Positions 1 through 10,985 of a stretch of 50,268 nt of DNA are shown here, one piece after another. Position 1 is the stretch's first letter; each line of letters begins with the position of its first letter. The notes beneath the pieces were generated by a model. It was not told where the DNA came from. It ran no database searches and saw only the letters and a program-made list of their open reading frames with translations. The translations under genes were made by a program, and so were the position numbers. The stretch is from the NCBI RefSeq assembly GCF_000342045.1, contig NZ_AONQ01000031.1, forward strand, positions 1 to 50,268, read 5' to 3'. Origin of the DNA: Paramagnetospirillum caucaseum (lineage in GTDB: Bacteria > Pseudomonadota > Alphaproteobacteria > Rhodospirillales > Magnetospirillaceae).

Positions 1-3000
1 TTCAGGCCGGCCAGCTGGGTGGCGGTCAGGGTGGCCAGGGCGGCGATGGGCAGGGCGCCGGTCTGGGTCGAGGTCATGGCCCCCACCCTGGACGGCGCTC
101 AGGGCGGCCAGCTGGGTGACCGACATCTGCGACAGCCCGGTGGTGGACAGGCCGGACACGCCGGCCCCCGACAGGGCGCGGACCTGGGTGGCCGACAGGA
201 TTCCCAACTGGGTCTGGTTCAGGGCGCCCAGCTGCGTTCCGGCCAGCCCGGCCACCTGGGTGGGGGTCAGCACCGCCAGGCCGGTGGTGGACAATCCGGC
301 GAACTGGACGGAATCCAGCGCCGCCAGCTGGGCGGTGCCCAGGCTGCGCACCTGGGTGGCCGACAGCGCCGCCAGCTGGCCGGTGGCCAGCCCGGCCAGC
401 TGCCCGCTGCCCAGGCCGGTGATCTGGGTGGTGGTGAGCCCCGCCATCTGGGTGTCGGACAGGCCGTCGATGCCGGTTTCGGACAGCGCCGCGATCTGGG
501 TGGCCGACAGCGCCCGCAGCTGGGTGGTCGAAAGGCTGCCCGTCTGGGCCGCCGACAATCCGTCGATGGCCGAGGCGGCGATGGCGGCGATCTGGCCGGC
601 GCCCAGCGCGCCCAGCTGGGTGGTGGCCAGGGCGCTCAGCTGCTCTTCCCGCAGGCCGGCGACCTGGGTGGTGGTCATGGCCCGGATGCGGGTTTCGCTG
701 AACACTGCCATCTGGGTGGGCGACAGGCCGCCCACCGCGCCGGCCGACAGTGCCGCCATCTGGGTGGCGGTCATGCCGGCCAGGGTGGTGGTGGTGAGCG
801 ATTCCACCTGGGTGGCGGTGAAGCCGCTCAGCTGGGTGGTGGACAGCGCCCCCAGGTCGGTGGCGCTCAGGCCTTCCACCTGGGCGGCGGTCAGCGCCGC
901 CACCTGGCTGGCACTCCAGGCGCGCAACTGGACGGTGGACAGCGATTCGATCTGGGTGGCGTTCAGGCCGGCGATGCCCGAGGCGGACAGCGCCGCCATC
1001 TGGGTGGCGCCGAAGGCGGCCAGCTGGGAGGTGGAAAGGTTGGCGACGGTGTCGCCGGCCAGTCCTTGCATCTGGGTGAGGGACAGGCCGGCCAGCTGGG
1101 TATTGGATAGACCGGCCAGCTGGCCGGCATCCAGGGCGGCCAGCTGCGAGGCATTCAGGCCGCGCAACTGGGTGACGGAAAGGGCGCCCAGGGTGGTGGC
1201 GCCCAGCCCGGCCACCTGATCCTGGCTGAGACCGGCGATCTGCCCGGCGGTCAGGACCCTGACCTGGGTGTCGCTCATGGCGGCGATCTGGGTGTTGGTC
1301 ATCCCGGCCACCGTCACGGCGGACAGGGCGCCGACCTGGGTGGTGGAGAAGGCGCCCACCTGCTGGGTGGACAGGGATTCCATCTGGGTGGCGGTCAGGC
1401 CGCGCAACTGGACGGTGGACAGCAGCGTGATGTCGGCGGCCGACAATCCGTCCAGGCCGTCCTCGGACAGGGCGGCGACCTGGGTGGCCGACAGGGCGCG
1501 CAGTTGGGTGTTGGTCAGCGAGTCCAGCTGGGTGGCGTTGAGCCCAGCCAGGGCGGTGGTGGCCAGCGCCGCCACCTGGGTGACCGACAGGGCGGCCAGC
1601 TGCGCCGAAGTCAGCGCCTGGGTCTGGGTCTCGCTCAGCCCCCCCACCTGGGCGGCCGACAGCGCCCGGATGCGGGTCTCGCCCAGGGTGGCCATCTGGG
1701 TCTCGGTCAGGCCGCTCATGGCGGCGGCCGACAGCGCTCCCATCTGGGTGGCGGTCAGGCCGTCCAGGGTGGTGGTGGTCAGCGCGCCCATCTGGGTGGC
1801 GGTCAGGCCGGACAATTGCGTGGTGGACAGCACCGACAGCTCGGCCGAGGTCAGGCCCTCCACCTGTCCGGCCGACAGCCATCCCACCTGGGTGGGACTG
1901 AGCGCCCGCAACTGGACGGAGGACAGCAGGGCGATCTGGCCCTGGCTCAGGCCGCCGATACCGGCGGCGGACAGCGCCGCCATCTGGGTGCCGCTGAACT
2001 GGCCCACGTCCAGGTTGGCGATGGTGTCGCCGGCCAGGCCGCGCATCTGGGTGGTGGACAGCGCCGCCAGCTGGGTGGCGGTGAAGGCGGAAAGCTGGGT
2101 GGCGCCCAGCCCTGCCATCTGCTGCTGGCCCAGGGCGCGGATCTGGGTGACGGTCAGCGCCGCGATGGTCGAGGTTTCCAGCCCGCCCACCTGCTCGACC
2201 GCCAGGGCGGCGATCTGGGTGGTGGTGAACGCCGTCAGCTGGGACGGAGCCAGCCCGACGATGCCGGTGGTGGTGAGGCCGCTCAGGGCGGTGGTGGACA
2301 GCGAGGCCACCTGGGTGGTGGAGAGCGAGGCCAACTGGGCCGAATCCAGGCTGGCCACCTGGGTGGCGGTCATGCCGCGGACCTGGGACACCGACAGGAA
2401 GCCCAGTTCGTCGCTGTCCAGGCCGTCCAGGCCGTCCTCGGACAGGGCGCCGATCTGGGTCGCCGACAAGGCCCGCAGCTGGCTGGTGCCCAGCCCGCCG
2501 ACCAGGGCGCTGGACAGGCCGGACAGCGCGGTCCGGCTCAGGCCGCTGACCTGGGTGGCCGACAGCAGGCCCAGCTGCGACGGCCCCAGCGCCTCCAACT
2601 GGGCGGCGTCCAGGCCGCCGACCTGGGTGGGGGTCAGCGCCGACAGCTGGGTCTGGTTCAGGCCGCCGACCTGGGTGGTGGTCAGGCTGGCCAGTTGGGC
2701 GGGAGTCAGACCGCGCAGCTGGGTGACGGACAGATCGCCGATATCGCCGGAATCCAGGTTGGCCAACTGCGAGGCGGACAGGCTGGCCAGCTGGGTCGGG
2801 GTCAAGGCCCCCAGCTGGGTGATGCTGAGCGCCGCCACCTGGGTCTCGGTCAGGCCGCCGATGCCGGTCACCGACAGGGCGGCGATGCTGGCGGCGTCCA
2901 GCCCCTGGATCTGGGTCTGGGTCATGGACCCCACCTGGGTGGCGGTCATGCCGCCCAGCTGGGTACGGGTCAGGGCCGACAGCACGGTCAGCGACAGGTT

Positions 3001-6000
3001 CGACACCTGATCGGGGCTGAGGCCGGCGATCTGGGTGGTGGACAGCACCCGGACCTGGGTGGCCGCCAGGGCGTCGATCTGGCTGCTGGACAGGCCGGTG
3101 ACGCCGGTGGTGGACAGCGCGGCCAGCTGGGTGAAGCTCAGCATGCCGATCTGGGTGGTGGCCAGTTCGGCCAGGGTGGCGGCGCCCAGGCCGCGCATCT
3201 GGGTGGCGGTCAGGGCCGCCAGCCCGCTCCCGCTCAGGCCCTGGAGCTGTGTGCCGTTCAGCGCGCCCAGCTGCAGCGAGTTCAAGGACCGCACCTGGGT
3301 GATGGACAGTTCCGCCACCTGCTCGGCGCTCAGGCCCGACATCTGGGTCGGGGTCAGGCCGGCCACCTGGGTGGCGGTCATGGCGTCCATCTGGGTGACG
3401 GACAGCGCCGCCACCTGGGTCTCGCTCAGGGCGCGCAGGGTGGCGACGCCCAACGCCGCCACCTGCGACGGGGCCAGGGCCTCCAACTGGGCCGCCGACA
3501 GCAGCGCGACGTTGCCGGCGGTCAGCGCGCGGACCTGGGCGCTGCTCAGCGCCGCGATGGCTGTGGGCGACAGGGCGGCCACCGCGCTTTCGGACAGGGC
3601 GGAAATCTGGGTGATGGTCAGGGCGCGGACCTGGGCCGCCGGCAACTCGCCCAGCTGGGTGGCGGTCAGGCCGGCCAGCTGGGTCGGGCGCAGGGCGGCC
3701 AGATGGGTCTGCGTCAGGGCGGAAAGCTGTTCGGTGGCCAGCAGGCCGATCTGGGTGGCGGTCAGGCCGGTGACCTGGCTGGTGGACAGGCCGGCGAGGG
3801 AGGTGGCCGTCAGCCCCTGCAGCGCCTCGTCGGACAGCGCCGCCAGCTGGGTGTCCATCAACCCCTTCATCTGGGTGGTGGACAGCCGGCTGATCTGCTC
3901 CGAACTCATGGCGGCGATGACGGCGGCGCCCAGCCCGCCGATCTGGGTGGTGGACATGGCGGCCAACTGGGTGGCGCTCAGCGTGGCCATCCGGTCGGCG
4001 GACAGCCCCAGCAGTCCGGTGGTGGACAGGGCGCGGAACTGGCTGGCGTCCAGCGAGGCGAACATCTCGTCGCTCATCGCCCGGATGTGGCCGGCGGTGA
4101 GGCCGCCGATCTGGACGGTGGACAGCCGGTCCAGGGTGGTTTCGCTCAGCCGGGCCGCCTGTTCGATGCTCAGGCCGCCCAGTTGCAGCGAGGACAGCGC
4201 CGCCAGCCGGGAATCGGCCATGGTCTCGATGGTTTCGGACGGCAATCCCCTGATCTGGGTCGGAGTCAGGGCCCCCACCTGGGTGGTGGACAAGCCGTTG
4301 ACCTGGGTCGGGGTGATCACCGAAAGCTGGGTCGGGGACAGGGCGCGGAGCTGGGTCAGGCTCAGGGCCGCCAGCTGGGCGGTGGACAGGATTTCGATCT
4401 GCTCGTTGGACAGGGCGGCGACCTGGGTGATGCCGAGGCCCGTCACCTGGGTGGCGCTGAGGCTGCCGATCTGGGTGGGACTGAGCGCCGCCACCTGGGC
4501 GGTGAGCAGGCCGCCCAGCTGGCTCTGGCTCAGGGCGCCCAGCTGGGTGGCGCTCAACTGCACCATCTGGAACTCGTTCAGGCCGCGCAGCGCCGTGGTG
4601 GTCAGGGCGGCCATCTGGGTGGTGCCCAGGGCCGCCAGTTGGGTCTCGTCCAACTCCGCCAGGGCGCGGGCGCCGAAGCCCTTCACCTGATACTGGCTGA
4701 GGGCCGCGATCTGCGACGCGTCCAGGGCGTGCAGCTGATCGGCGCCCAGCATGCCGATCTGGGCCGCCGACAGGGCGGCGAACTGGGTGGCCGACAGGGC
4801 CTGGAAATGGGTTTCGGCCAGGCCCGCCATGGCGGTCAGGGCCAGGGCGGCGATCTGGGCGCCGCTCAGGGCCTGCATCTGCCCGGCGGACAGATAGGAT
4901 ATCTCGGTGGCCGACAGCGCCTTGATCTGGCCGGCGCTGAACGCCGCCAGCTGGGTGGGGGTCAAGGCCTCCACCTGCTCCTGCGACAGCCAGGTGACGC
5001 CGGTGGTGGACAGTCCTCCCACCTGGGTGGCGGTCAGCCCGGCCAGTTCCCCGGTGGAGAAGGTGCTGAACTGGGTGGTGGTCAGGACGCCGACCTGGGC
5101 CGCCGACAGGCCGCCGATCTGGGTGGCGTCCAGGGATTCCACCGCGGCGGTGGACAGGCCGCGGATCTGGACGGTGCTGAACGCCGCCACCTGGGTGGCC
5201 GACAGCTGATCCACCTGGGTGGCGCCCAGGCCGCCCAGGCCGCGGGTGGTCAGGTGGGAGATCTGGGTGGTGGTCAGCGCCGCCAGTTGGGCGTCGGTCA
5301 GGCCGGCGACCTGCTTCGAAGTCATGGCCGCCAGCTGGGTCTGGCTCAGGACGGCCATCTGGGCCGGGTCGAGGGTGGCGATGGCCGAGGTGCTGAGGAA
5401 CTGGAACTGCGAGGCGGTGATGGCCGCCAGCTGGGTGTCGGCCAGTCCGGCGATGTGGGTCTCGTTGAGGCCCAGGATGCCGAAGGCGCTGAGCGAGGCC
5501 ATCTGCTCGCCGCTCAGGGCGGCGACCTGACCGGCGCTCAGGGCGCCGGTGGCGGTCTGGGTCAGGCCGCGCACCTGGGTGGTGCTGAGCGCCGCCACCT
5601 GGGAGGCGCTGAACGCCGTCACCTGGGTGGAGGACAGCGCCAGCATGCCGGTGACGGACAGGCCGCCCAGCTGGGCCAGGGTCAGCGCCGCCAGGGTCTC
5701 GCCCGGCAGGCCGCCCACCTGGGTGCCGTTGAGGGCGGTGATCTGGCTCGCCGCCAGTCCCGTCGCCTGGGTGGGGGTCAGCGCCCCGGTCTCGGTGACG
5801 GTCAGCCCCTTGACCTGGGCGGTGGTCAGCGCCGCCAGCTGGCTCGGGGCCAGGGCGCGGAACTGGGTCACCGTCATCTCGCCCAGGTCGGTGGCGGTCA
5901 GGCCCTTGATCTGCAGGGTGGACAGCGATTGGATGACGTCCACGCCGAAGGCGTCGAACTGGGCGTCGAGCAGCACCGAGAGCTGCTCGCCGCTGAACGC

Positions 6001-6207
6001 CACCTGGGAGGGCGTCAGGGCGCCGATCTGGGTCTCGGTCAGCCCCAGCATCTGGGTGGTGCTGAACACCGCCAGCTGGGTGCCGCTCAGTTCCTGGATC
6101 TGGGGAACGGTGAAGGCGGCGATCTGGAAGGTGCTGAGTTCGCGGATGTCGGACGCGGTCAGGTCCCGGATGGCCGCGCCGCTCAGTTGAGCGATCTGCG
6201 CCTCGTT
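1..6207 (-). repeat. 24-bp tandem repeat tract coding for octapeptides
   Basis: The whole stretch has a 24-bp period; on the plus strand the typical unit reads like ctgggtggcggtcaggccgg plus four bases. Units differ by substitution and the codon frame is kept, as expected for selection on the protein. A few units are shorter than 8 residues, which resets the phase. Longer segments are also duplicated: ggttggcgayggtgtcgccg occurs at 1038 and 2013, and tccaggccgtcctcggacag at 1451 and 2426, both 975 bp apart. Confidence 0.9.
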
Positions 6208-6231
6208 CAGCGACGATATGGACGAGACCAT
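1..6231 (-). CDS. giant octapeptide-repeat protein, 3' end outside window
   Basis: Reading leftward from ATG at 6229-6231, one frame stays free of stops for over 6.1 kb. An in-frame TAG at 6253-6255 lies just upstream and a GGAGA-type ribosome site at 6239-6243 supports this start. The protein opens MVSSISSLNEAQIAQLSGAA and immediately enters 8-residue repeats of the form L-[S/T]-x-[T/S]-Q-[I/V/L]-x-x, for example LTETQIGA, LSGTQLAV and FSTTQMLG; about 250 copies fit the visible part. No N-terminal signal peptide is seen, so export, if any, would need a C-terminal (type I) signal beyond the window. At about 80-88 the repeat frame shifts by one base, after which the octads continue in the next frame. 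I do not recognise a named family. A surface or adhesin-like solenoid is a guess from size and repetition. The S/T-x-x-Q pattern also resembles helix N-capping boxes. Confidence 0.8.
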   Translation of the reverse strand, partial: MVSSISSLNEAQIAQLSGAAIRDLTASDIRELSTFQIAAFTVPQIQELSGTQLAVFSTTQMLGLTETQIGALTPSQVAFSGEQLSVLLDAQFDAFGVDVIQSLSTLQIKGLTATDLGEMTVTQFRALAPSQLAALTTAQVKGLTVTETGALTPTQATGLAASQITALNGTQVGGLPGETLAALTLAQLGGLSVTGMLALSSTQVTAFSASQVAALSTTQVRGLTQTATGALSAGQVAALSGEQMASLSAFGILGLNETHIAGLADTQLAAITASQFQFLSTSAIATLDPAQMAVLSQTQLAAMTSKQVAGLTDAQLAALTTTQISHLTTRGLGGLGATQVDQLSATQVAAFSTVQIRGLSTAAVESLDATQIGGLSAAQVGVLTTTQFSTFSTGELAGLTATQVGGLSTTGVTWLSQEQVEALTPTQLAAFSAGQIKALSATEISYLSAGQMQALSGAQIAALALTAMAGLAETHFQALSATQFAALSAAQIGMLGADQLHALDASQIAALSQYQVKGFGARALAELDETQLAALGTTQMAALTTTALRGLNEFQMVQLSATQLGALSQSQLGGLLTAQVAALSPTQIGSLSATQVTGLGITQVAALSNEQIEILSTAQLAALSLTQLRALSPTQLSVITPTQVNGLSTTQVGALTPTQIRGLPSETIETMADSRLAALSSLQLGGLSIEQAARLSETTLDRLSTVQIGGLTAGHIRAMSDEMFASLDASQFRALSTTGLLGLSADRMATLSATQLAAMSTTQIGGLGAAVIAAMSSEQISRLSTTQMKGLMDTQLAALSDEALQGLTATSLAGLSTSQVTGLTATQIGLLATEQLSALTQTHLAALRPTQLAGLTATQLGELPAAQVRALTITQISALSESAVAALSPTAIAALSSAQVRALTAGNVALLSAAQLEALAPSQVAALGVATLRALSETQVAALSVTQMDAMTATQVAGLTPTQMSGLSAEQVAELSITQVRSLNSLQLGALNGTQLQGLSGSGLAALTATQMRGLGAATLAELATTQIGMLSFTQLAALSTTGVTGLSSSQIDALAATQVRVLSTTQIAGLSPDQVSNLSLTVLSALTRTQLGGMTATQVGSMTQTQIQGLDAASIAALSVTGIGGLTETQVAALSITQLGALTPTQLASLSASQLANLDSGDIGDLSVTQLRGLTPAQLASLTTTQVGGLNQTQLSALTPTQVGGLDAAQLEALGPSQLGLLSATQVSGLSRTALSGLSSALVGGLGTSQLRALSATQIGALSEDGLDGLDSDELGFLSVSQVRGMTATQVASLDSAQLASLSTTQVASLSTTALSGLTTTGIVGLAPSQLTAFTTTQIAALAVEQVGGLETSTIAALTVTQIRALGQQQMAGLGATQLSAFTATQLAALSTTQMRGLAGDTIANLDVGQFSGTQMAALSAAGIGGLSQGQIALLSSVQLRALSPTQVGWLSAGQVEGLTSAELSVLSTTQLSGLTATQMGALTTTTLDGLTATQMGALSAAAMSGLTETQMATLGETRIRALSAAQVGGLSETQTQALTSAQLAALSVTQVAALATTALAGLNATQLDSLTNTQLRALSATQVAALSEDGLDGLSAADITLLSTVQLRGLTATQMESLSTQQVGAFSTTQVGALSAVTVAGMTNTQIAAMSDTQVRVLTAGQIAGLSQDQVAGLGATTLGALSVTQLRGLNASQLAALDAGQLAGLSNTQLAGLSLTQMQGLAGDTVANLSTSQLAAFGATQMAALSASGIAGLNATQIESLSTVQLRAWSASQVAALTAAQVEGLSATDLGALSTTQLSGFTATQVESLTTTTLAGMTATQMAALSAGAVGGLSPTQMAVFSETRIRAMTTTQVAGLREEQLSALATTQLGALGAGQIAAIAASAIDGLSAAQTGSLSTTQLRALSATQIAALSETGIDGLSDTQMAGLTTTQITGLGSGQLAGLATGQLAALSATQVRSLGTAQLAALDSVQFAGLSTTGLAVLTPTQVAGLAGTQLGALNQTQLGILSATQVRALSGAGVSGLSTTGLSQMSVTQLAALSAVQGGGHDLDPDRRPAHRRPGHPDRHPAGRPE

Positions 6232-6377
6232 GAGTGCTTCTCCGACCGGACCCTAGGTGATCGCGGTGACGCCAGACCTGATTTCGCGTGGCAACGCAAG
6301 AAACATGCCGAACCCTGCCCGTAACGGGAAGTGGGAGAATTCCTGGGGTTTCTTATAAGGAGGATTGGCAGGCCCGT

Positions 6378-6412
6378 CCCGGCAAAATTTGCCCAGGGCA
6401 CAATTTGCCGGG
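6378..6412. terminator. possible terminator hairpin after yciB
   Basis: A 9-bp perfect inverted repeat, cccggcaaa at 6378-6386 and tttgccggg at 6404-6412, lies just beyond the yciB stop codon. Neither strand has a clear T-run after the stem, so intrinsic termination is only suggested. Confidence 0.35.
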
Positions 6413-6423
6413 CGGATATTGCC

Positions 6424-6989
6424 TCACTCGCCGGCGGCGGTGGGCTCGTCCTGCATGTGGCGGCGGATCAGCGGCATCTGGAACAGCATGAAGACGAAGG
6501 TCAGCGCCATGCTGCCCGGCACCTTCCACAGCACCCAGGTGTCCAGGCTGGCGACGCGGCGCACCACCTCGTTGAGCAGGGCCATGGCGATGAAGAACAG
6601 GCAGAAGCGCAGCGACAGCGCGCGCCAGCCGTCGTCGTCCAGGCGCAGCGCCTCGCCCAGCACCGCCTTGACGGTGGGCTTGCCCAGGGCCAGCCCGCCG
6701 CCCAGCACCACGGCGAACAGGCCGTAGACGATGGTCGGCTTCATCATGATGAAGGTTTCGTCGTTGAGCCACAGGGTCAGGCCGCCGAACACCCCCACCA
6801 CGAAGGCGGTGACCAGCGGCATCAGGGCGACCTTGCGGGTGAAGGCGAAGGACAGCACCAGGGCCAAAGCCGTCGCCGCCATCAGCGCCGCGGTGGCGGG
6901 CAGCAGGCCCTTCAGCCAGTAAAGGCCGAGAAACACCGCCAGCGGACCGAAATCCACCGTGGGCTTCAGCCATTTGGGCGCCGGGGAGG

Positions 6990-6993
<4 letters not shown>
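6424..6993 (-). CDS. yciB: YciB/IspZ inner-membrane septation protein
   Basis: This 189-residue protein is almost entirely hydrophobic with about five membrane spans. It matches the YciB (septation protein A, formerly IspZ) family: an N-terminal WLKPTVDFGPLAVFL segment, the central NDETFIMMKPTIVYGLFA stretch with its conserved F-x-x-x-KP, and a DTWVLWK-type motif near residue 150. Family members sit in the inner membrane and influence cell-envelope synthesis and division in E. coli; the molecular role is not settled. The ATG at 6991-6993 overlaps the glmS stop codon (ATGA), so it is translationally coupled to glmS and is the last gene of a glmU-glmS-yciB operon. Length is normal for the family. 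Confidence 0.9.
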
Positions 6994-8813
<1,820 letters not shown>

Positions 8814-8818
8814 GGGGT

Positions 8819-10168
8819 TCAGTCCTTTTTCGCTTTCTTGGCGGCCTGCTGGGCGCGGAAGCGCTCGGCCCAGCCCTTCAGTTCCATCTGCGAGCCGCGC
8901 GCCACCGCCAGCGCCCCCTCGGTCACCTCCTTGGTGATCACCGAGCCGGCGCCGACCACGGCGCCGTCGCCGATCTTCACCGGGGCGACCAGCGAGGTGT
9001 TGGAGCCGATGAAAGCCCCCGCGCCGATGTCGGTGAACGACTTGTTGAAGCCGTCGTAATTGCAGGTGATGGTGCCCGCCCCCACATTGGCGCCGGCCCC
9101 CACCCGGGCGTCGCCGATATAGGTCAGGTGGTTGACCTTGGCGCCGGCCTCGATGGTGGCCTTCTTGACCTCGACGAAATTGCCGATATGGGCGTTCGCG
9201 CCGATCTCGGCGCCGGGGCGTAGGCGGGCGAAGGGGCCGGCGAGGACGCCGTCCTCGATGGTGCAGCCCTCGAAATGGCAGAAGCCCTTGATCTCCACCT
9301 TGTCGCCGACGACGACGCCGGGGCCGAACACCACATGCGGCCAGACGGTGACGTCGCGGCCAATGCGTGTGTCCCACGACAGCCAAACGGTGGCGGGATC
9401 GATCAGGGTGGCGCCGCCTTCCATGGCGGCCTCGCGCAGGCGGGCCTGGATCAGGGATTCGGCCACCGCCAGCTCCGAGCGGGAATTGACGCCCAGCAGC
9501 TCGGCCGGGTCGCCCTCCACATGGGAGCAGGTGGCGCCGTCGGCGCGGGCCAGGGCGACGATGTCGGTCAGGTAGTACTCGCCCTTGGAGTTCCGGTTGT
9601 CGACCCGCTCGATCAGGCTCCACAGCCGGTTGCCGTCGATGGCCATCACGCCGGAATTGCACAGCGGGTTCTCGCGCTGCTCCGGGGTGGCGTCGCGGTA
9701 TTCGACGATGGCCTTCAGCCCCTCGGCGCCCACCACCAGCCGGCCGTAATGGCCGGGGTCTTCCGGCTTGAAGCCCAGCACCACCACCGCCGGGTCGCGC
9801 GGGCCGCGCCGCTCGGCCAGCATGCGCTCCAGGGTGGCGCGGGTGATCAGCGGGGTATCGCCATACAGTACCAGCACGTCGCCGTCGAACTGCCCGAGCG
9901 CCGCCTTGGCCTGGAGAACGGCGTGGCCGGTGCCCAGGCGGTCGGCCTGGATCACCGTGGGATGGGGGGCGACGGTCTTGCTCACCACCTCCATGTCGGG
10001 GCCGACCACCACCACCATGCGGTCGGGGGACAGGCCCGAGACGGTGTCGAGCAGATGGCTCACCATGGGCCGCCCCGCCAGCGGATGCATCACCTTGGGC
10101 AGGGACGACTTCATGCGCGTCCCCATGCCGGCGGCAAGGACGATGACGGCGAGCTTGCTGGAAGCCAT
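8819..10168 (-). CDS. glmU: bifunctional GlcNAc-1-P uridylyltransferase / GlcN-1-P acetyltransferase
   Basis: GlmU acetylates glucosamine-1-phosphate and then couples it to UTP, giving UDP-GlcNAc in the cytoplasm. The N-terminal pyrophosphorylase domain shows LAAGMGTRMKSSLPKVMHPL, and the C-terminal half is a left-handed beta-helix of hexapeptide repeats with GAGTITCNYDGFNK near the acetyl-CoA site. I chose the ATG at 10166-10168 (MASSKLAVIVLAAG), giving 449 residues; a GTG at 10216 would add 16 residues that do not resemble the family. The pairing with glmS downstream puts both ends of the UDP-GlcNAc pathway in one operon. gph is transcribed divergently from the 94-bp gap. Confidence 0.96.
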   Translation of the reverse strand: MASSKLAVIVLAAGMGTRMKSSLPKVMHPLAGRPMVSHLLDTVSGLSPDRMVVVVGPDMEVVSKTVAPHPTVIQADRLGTGHAVLQAKAALGQFDGDVLVLYGDTPLITRATLERMLAERRGPRDPAVVVLGFKPEDPGHYGRLVVGAEGLKAIVEYRDATPEQRENPLCNSGVMAIDGNRLWSLIERVDNRNSKGEYYLTDIVALARADGATCSHVEGDPAELLGVNSRSELAVAESLIQARLREAAMEGGATLIDPATVWLSWDTRIGRDVTVWPHVVFGPGVVVGDKVEIKGFCHFEGCTIEDGVLAGPFARLRPGAEIGANAHIGNFVEVKKATIEAGAKVNHLTYIGDARVGAGANVGAGTITCNYDGFNKSFTDIGAGAFIGSNTSLVAPVKIGDGAVVGAGSVITKEVTEGALAVARGSQMELKGWAERFRAQQAAKKAKKD

Positions 10169-10262
10169 GATGCGGGCTGGACCCAATCTGTTGCGGTTGA
10201 GGCCGGAAGGTGCCACAAAAGGCCCGAGTGGGCCAAGTCAATCTTTGTTTCGGAAGGTTTCA

Positions 10263-10925
10263 ATGGGCATGGGCTTGCGGGCGGTGTTGTTCGACCTGGA
10301 CGGCACCCTGATTCATTCGCTTCCCGATCTGGTGGCGGCGGTCAACCGCCTGCTGGCGGCCGAGGGGCGCGGTCCTCTGGACGAGGGTGCGGTGATGTCC
10401 ATGGTGGGCGACGGGGCGGGAACCCTGGTCAGCCGCGCCTTCATGGCCAGCGGCGGCATGCCCGGTCCCGACGTGGCGCCTTACCTCAAGCGTTTCCTGG
10501 CCGATTACGAACCGCGCTCGGCGGAAAGCACGGTGCCCTGGCCCGGCGTGCCCGAGACCCTGGCCGAGCTGAAGGCCGCCGGCCTGATGCTGGCGGTGTG
10601 TACCAACAAGCCCAGCCGCGCCACCGCCGAAATCCTGGCGGCGCTGGACCTGGAGCGCTGGTTCGATCTGGTGGTCGGCGCCGATGACGCGCCTTCCATC
10701 AAGCCCGACCCGGCCCATGTCACCTGCATCCTCGACCGCCTGGGGGTGCCGGCCGCTTCCGCCGTGATGGTGGGCGATTCTGCCAACGACATCCTGTCGG
10801 CCCGCCGCGCCGGGGTGAGGAGCGTGGCGCTGTCCTTCGGCTATTGCCACGGGCCGGTGGCCGAGCTTGGCGCCGACTGGATCGTCGACGACTTCCGCCA
10901 GCTTTCTTCGCTGTTGCTGGGGTAG
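10263..10925 (+). CDS. gph: phosphoglycolate phosphatase (HAD family)
   Basis: The 220-residue product is a HAD-superfamily phosphatase: motif I VLFDLDGTLIHS with the nucleophile Asp and general acid Asp, motif II VCTNKP, a Lys in SIKPDPAH, and motif IV MVGDSANDI. The cap insertion and the NKP loop are typical of Gph, which removes 2-phosphoglycolate formed by DNA 3'-end repair or oxygenase side reactions. GGAAGG at 10252-10257 precedes the ATG at 10263; a second ATG at 10269 is also possible. It faces away from glmU. The specific substrate is inferred from family resemblance. Confidence 0.87.
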   Translation: MGMGLRAVLFDLDGTLIHSLPDLVAAVNRLLAAEGRGPLDEGAVMSMVGDGAGTLVSRAFMASGGMPGPDVAPYLKRFLADYEPRSAESTVPWPGVPETLAELKAAGLMLAVCTNKPSRATAEILAALDLERWFDLVVGADDAPSIKPDPAHVTCILDRLGVPAASAVMVGDSANDILSARRAGVRSVALSFGYCHGPVAELGADWIVDDFRQLSSLLLG

Positions 10926-10985
10926 CCCTCTTGCGTTGAAGATTGTTCGGGGCCATGCTCTCACCAGCCGATTTCTGGGGGCACC

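Noticed and set aside
1-6207. Possible CRISPR array or non-coding satellite
   Set aside because: Units are contiguous 24-bp repeats without unique spacers, and variation respects one codon frame.
1504-6324. 1,606-codon open frame on the plus strand through the repeat tract
   Set aside because: It is a by-product of the 24-bp period in the opposite strand; it has no convincing start, gives low-complexity G/Q/R-rich sequence and runs past the real start of the minus-strand gene.
6346-6365. Strong plus-strand AAGGAGG site near 6356
   Set aside because: No start codon or plausible gene follows at proper spacing; it precedes only the 3' end of yciB in antisense.
8814-10241. Long N-terminal extension of glmS
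   Set aside because: The frame is open through glmU, but MCGIVG must be the N-terminus for the glutaminase nucleophile, and glmU occupies this region in another frame.
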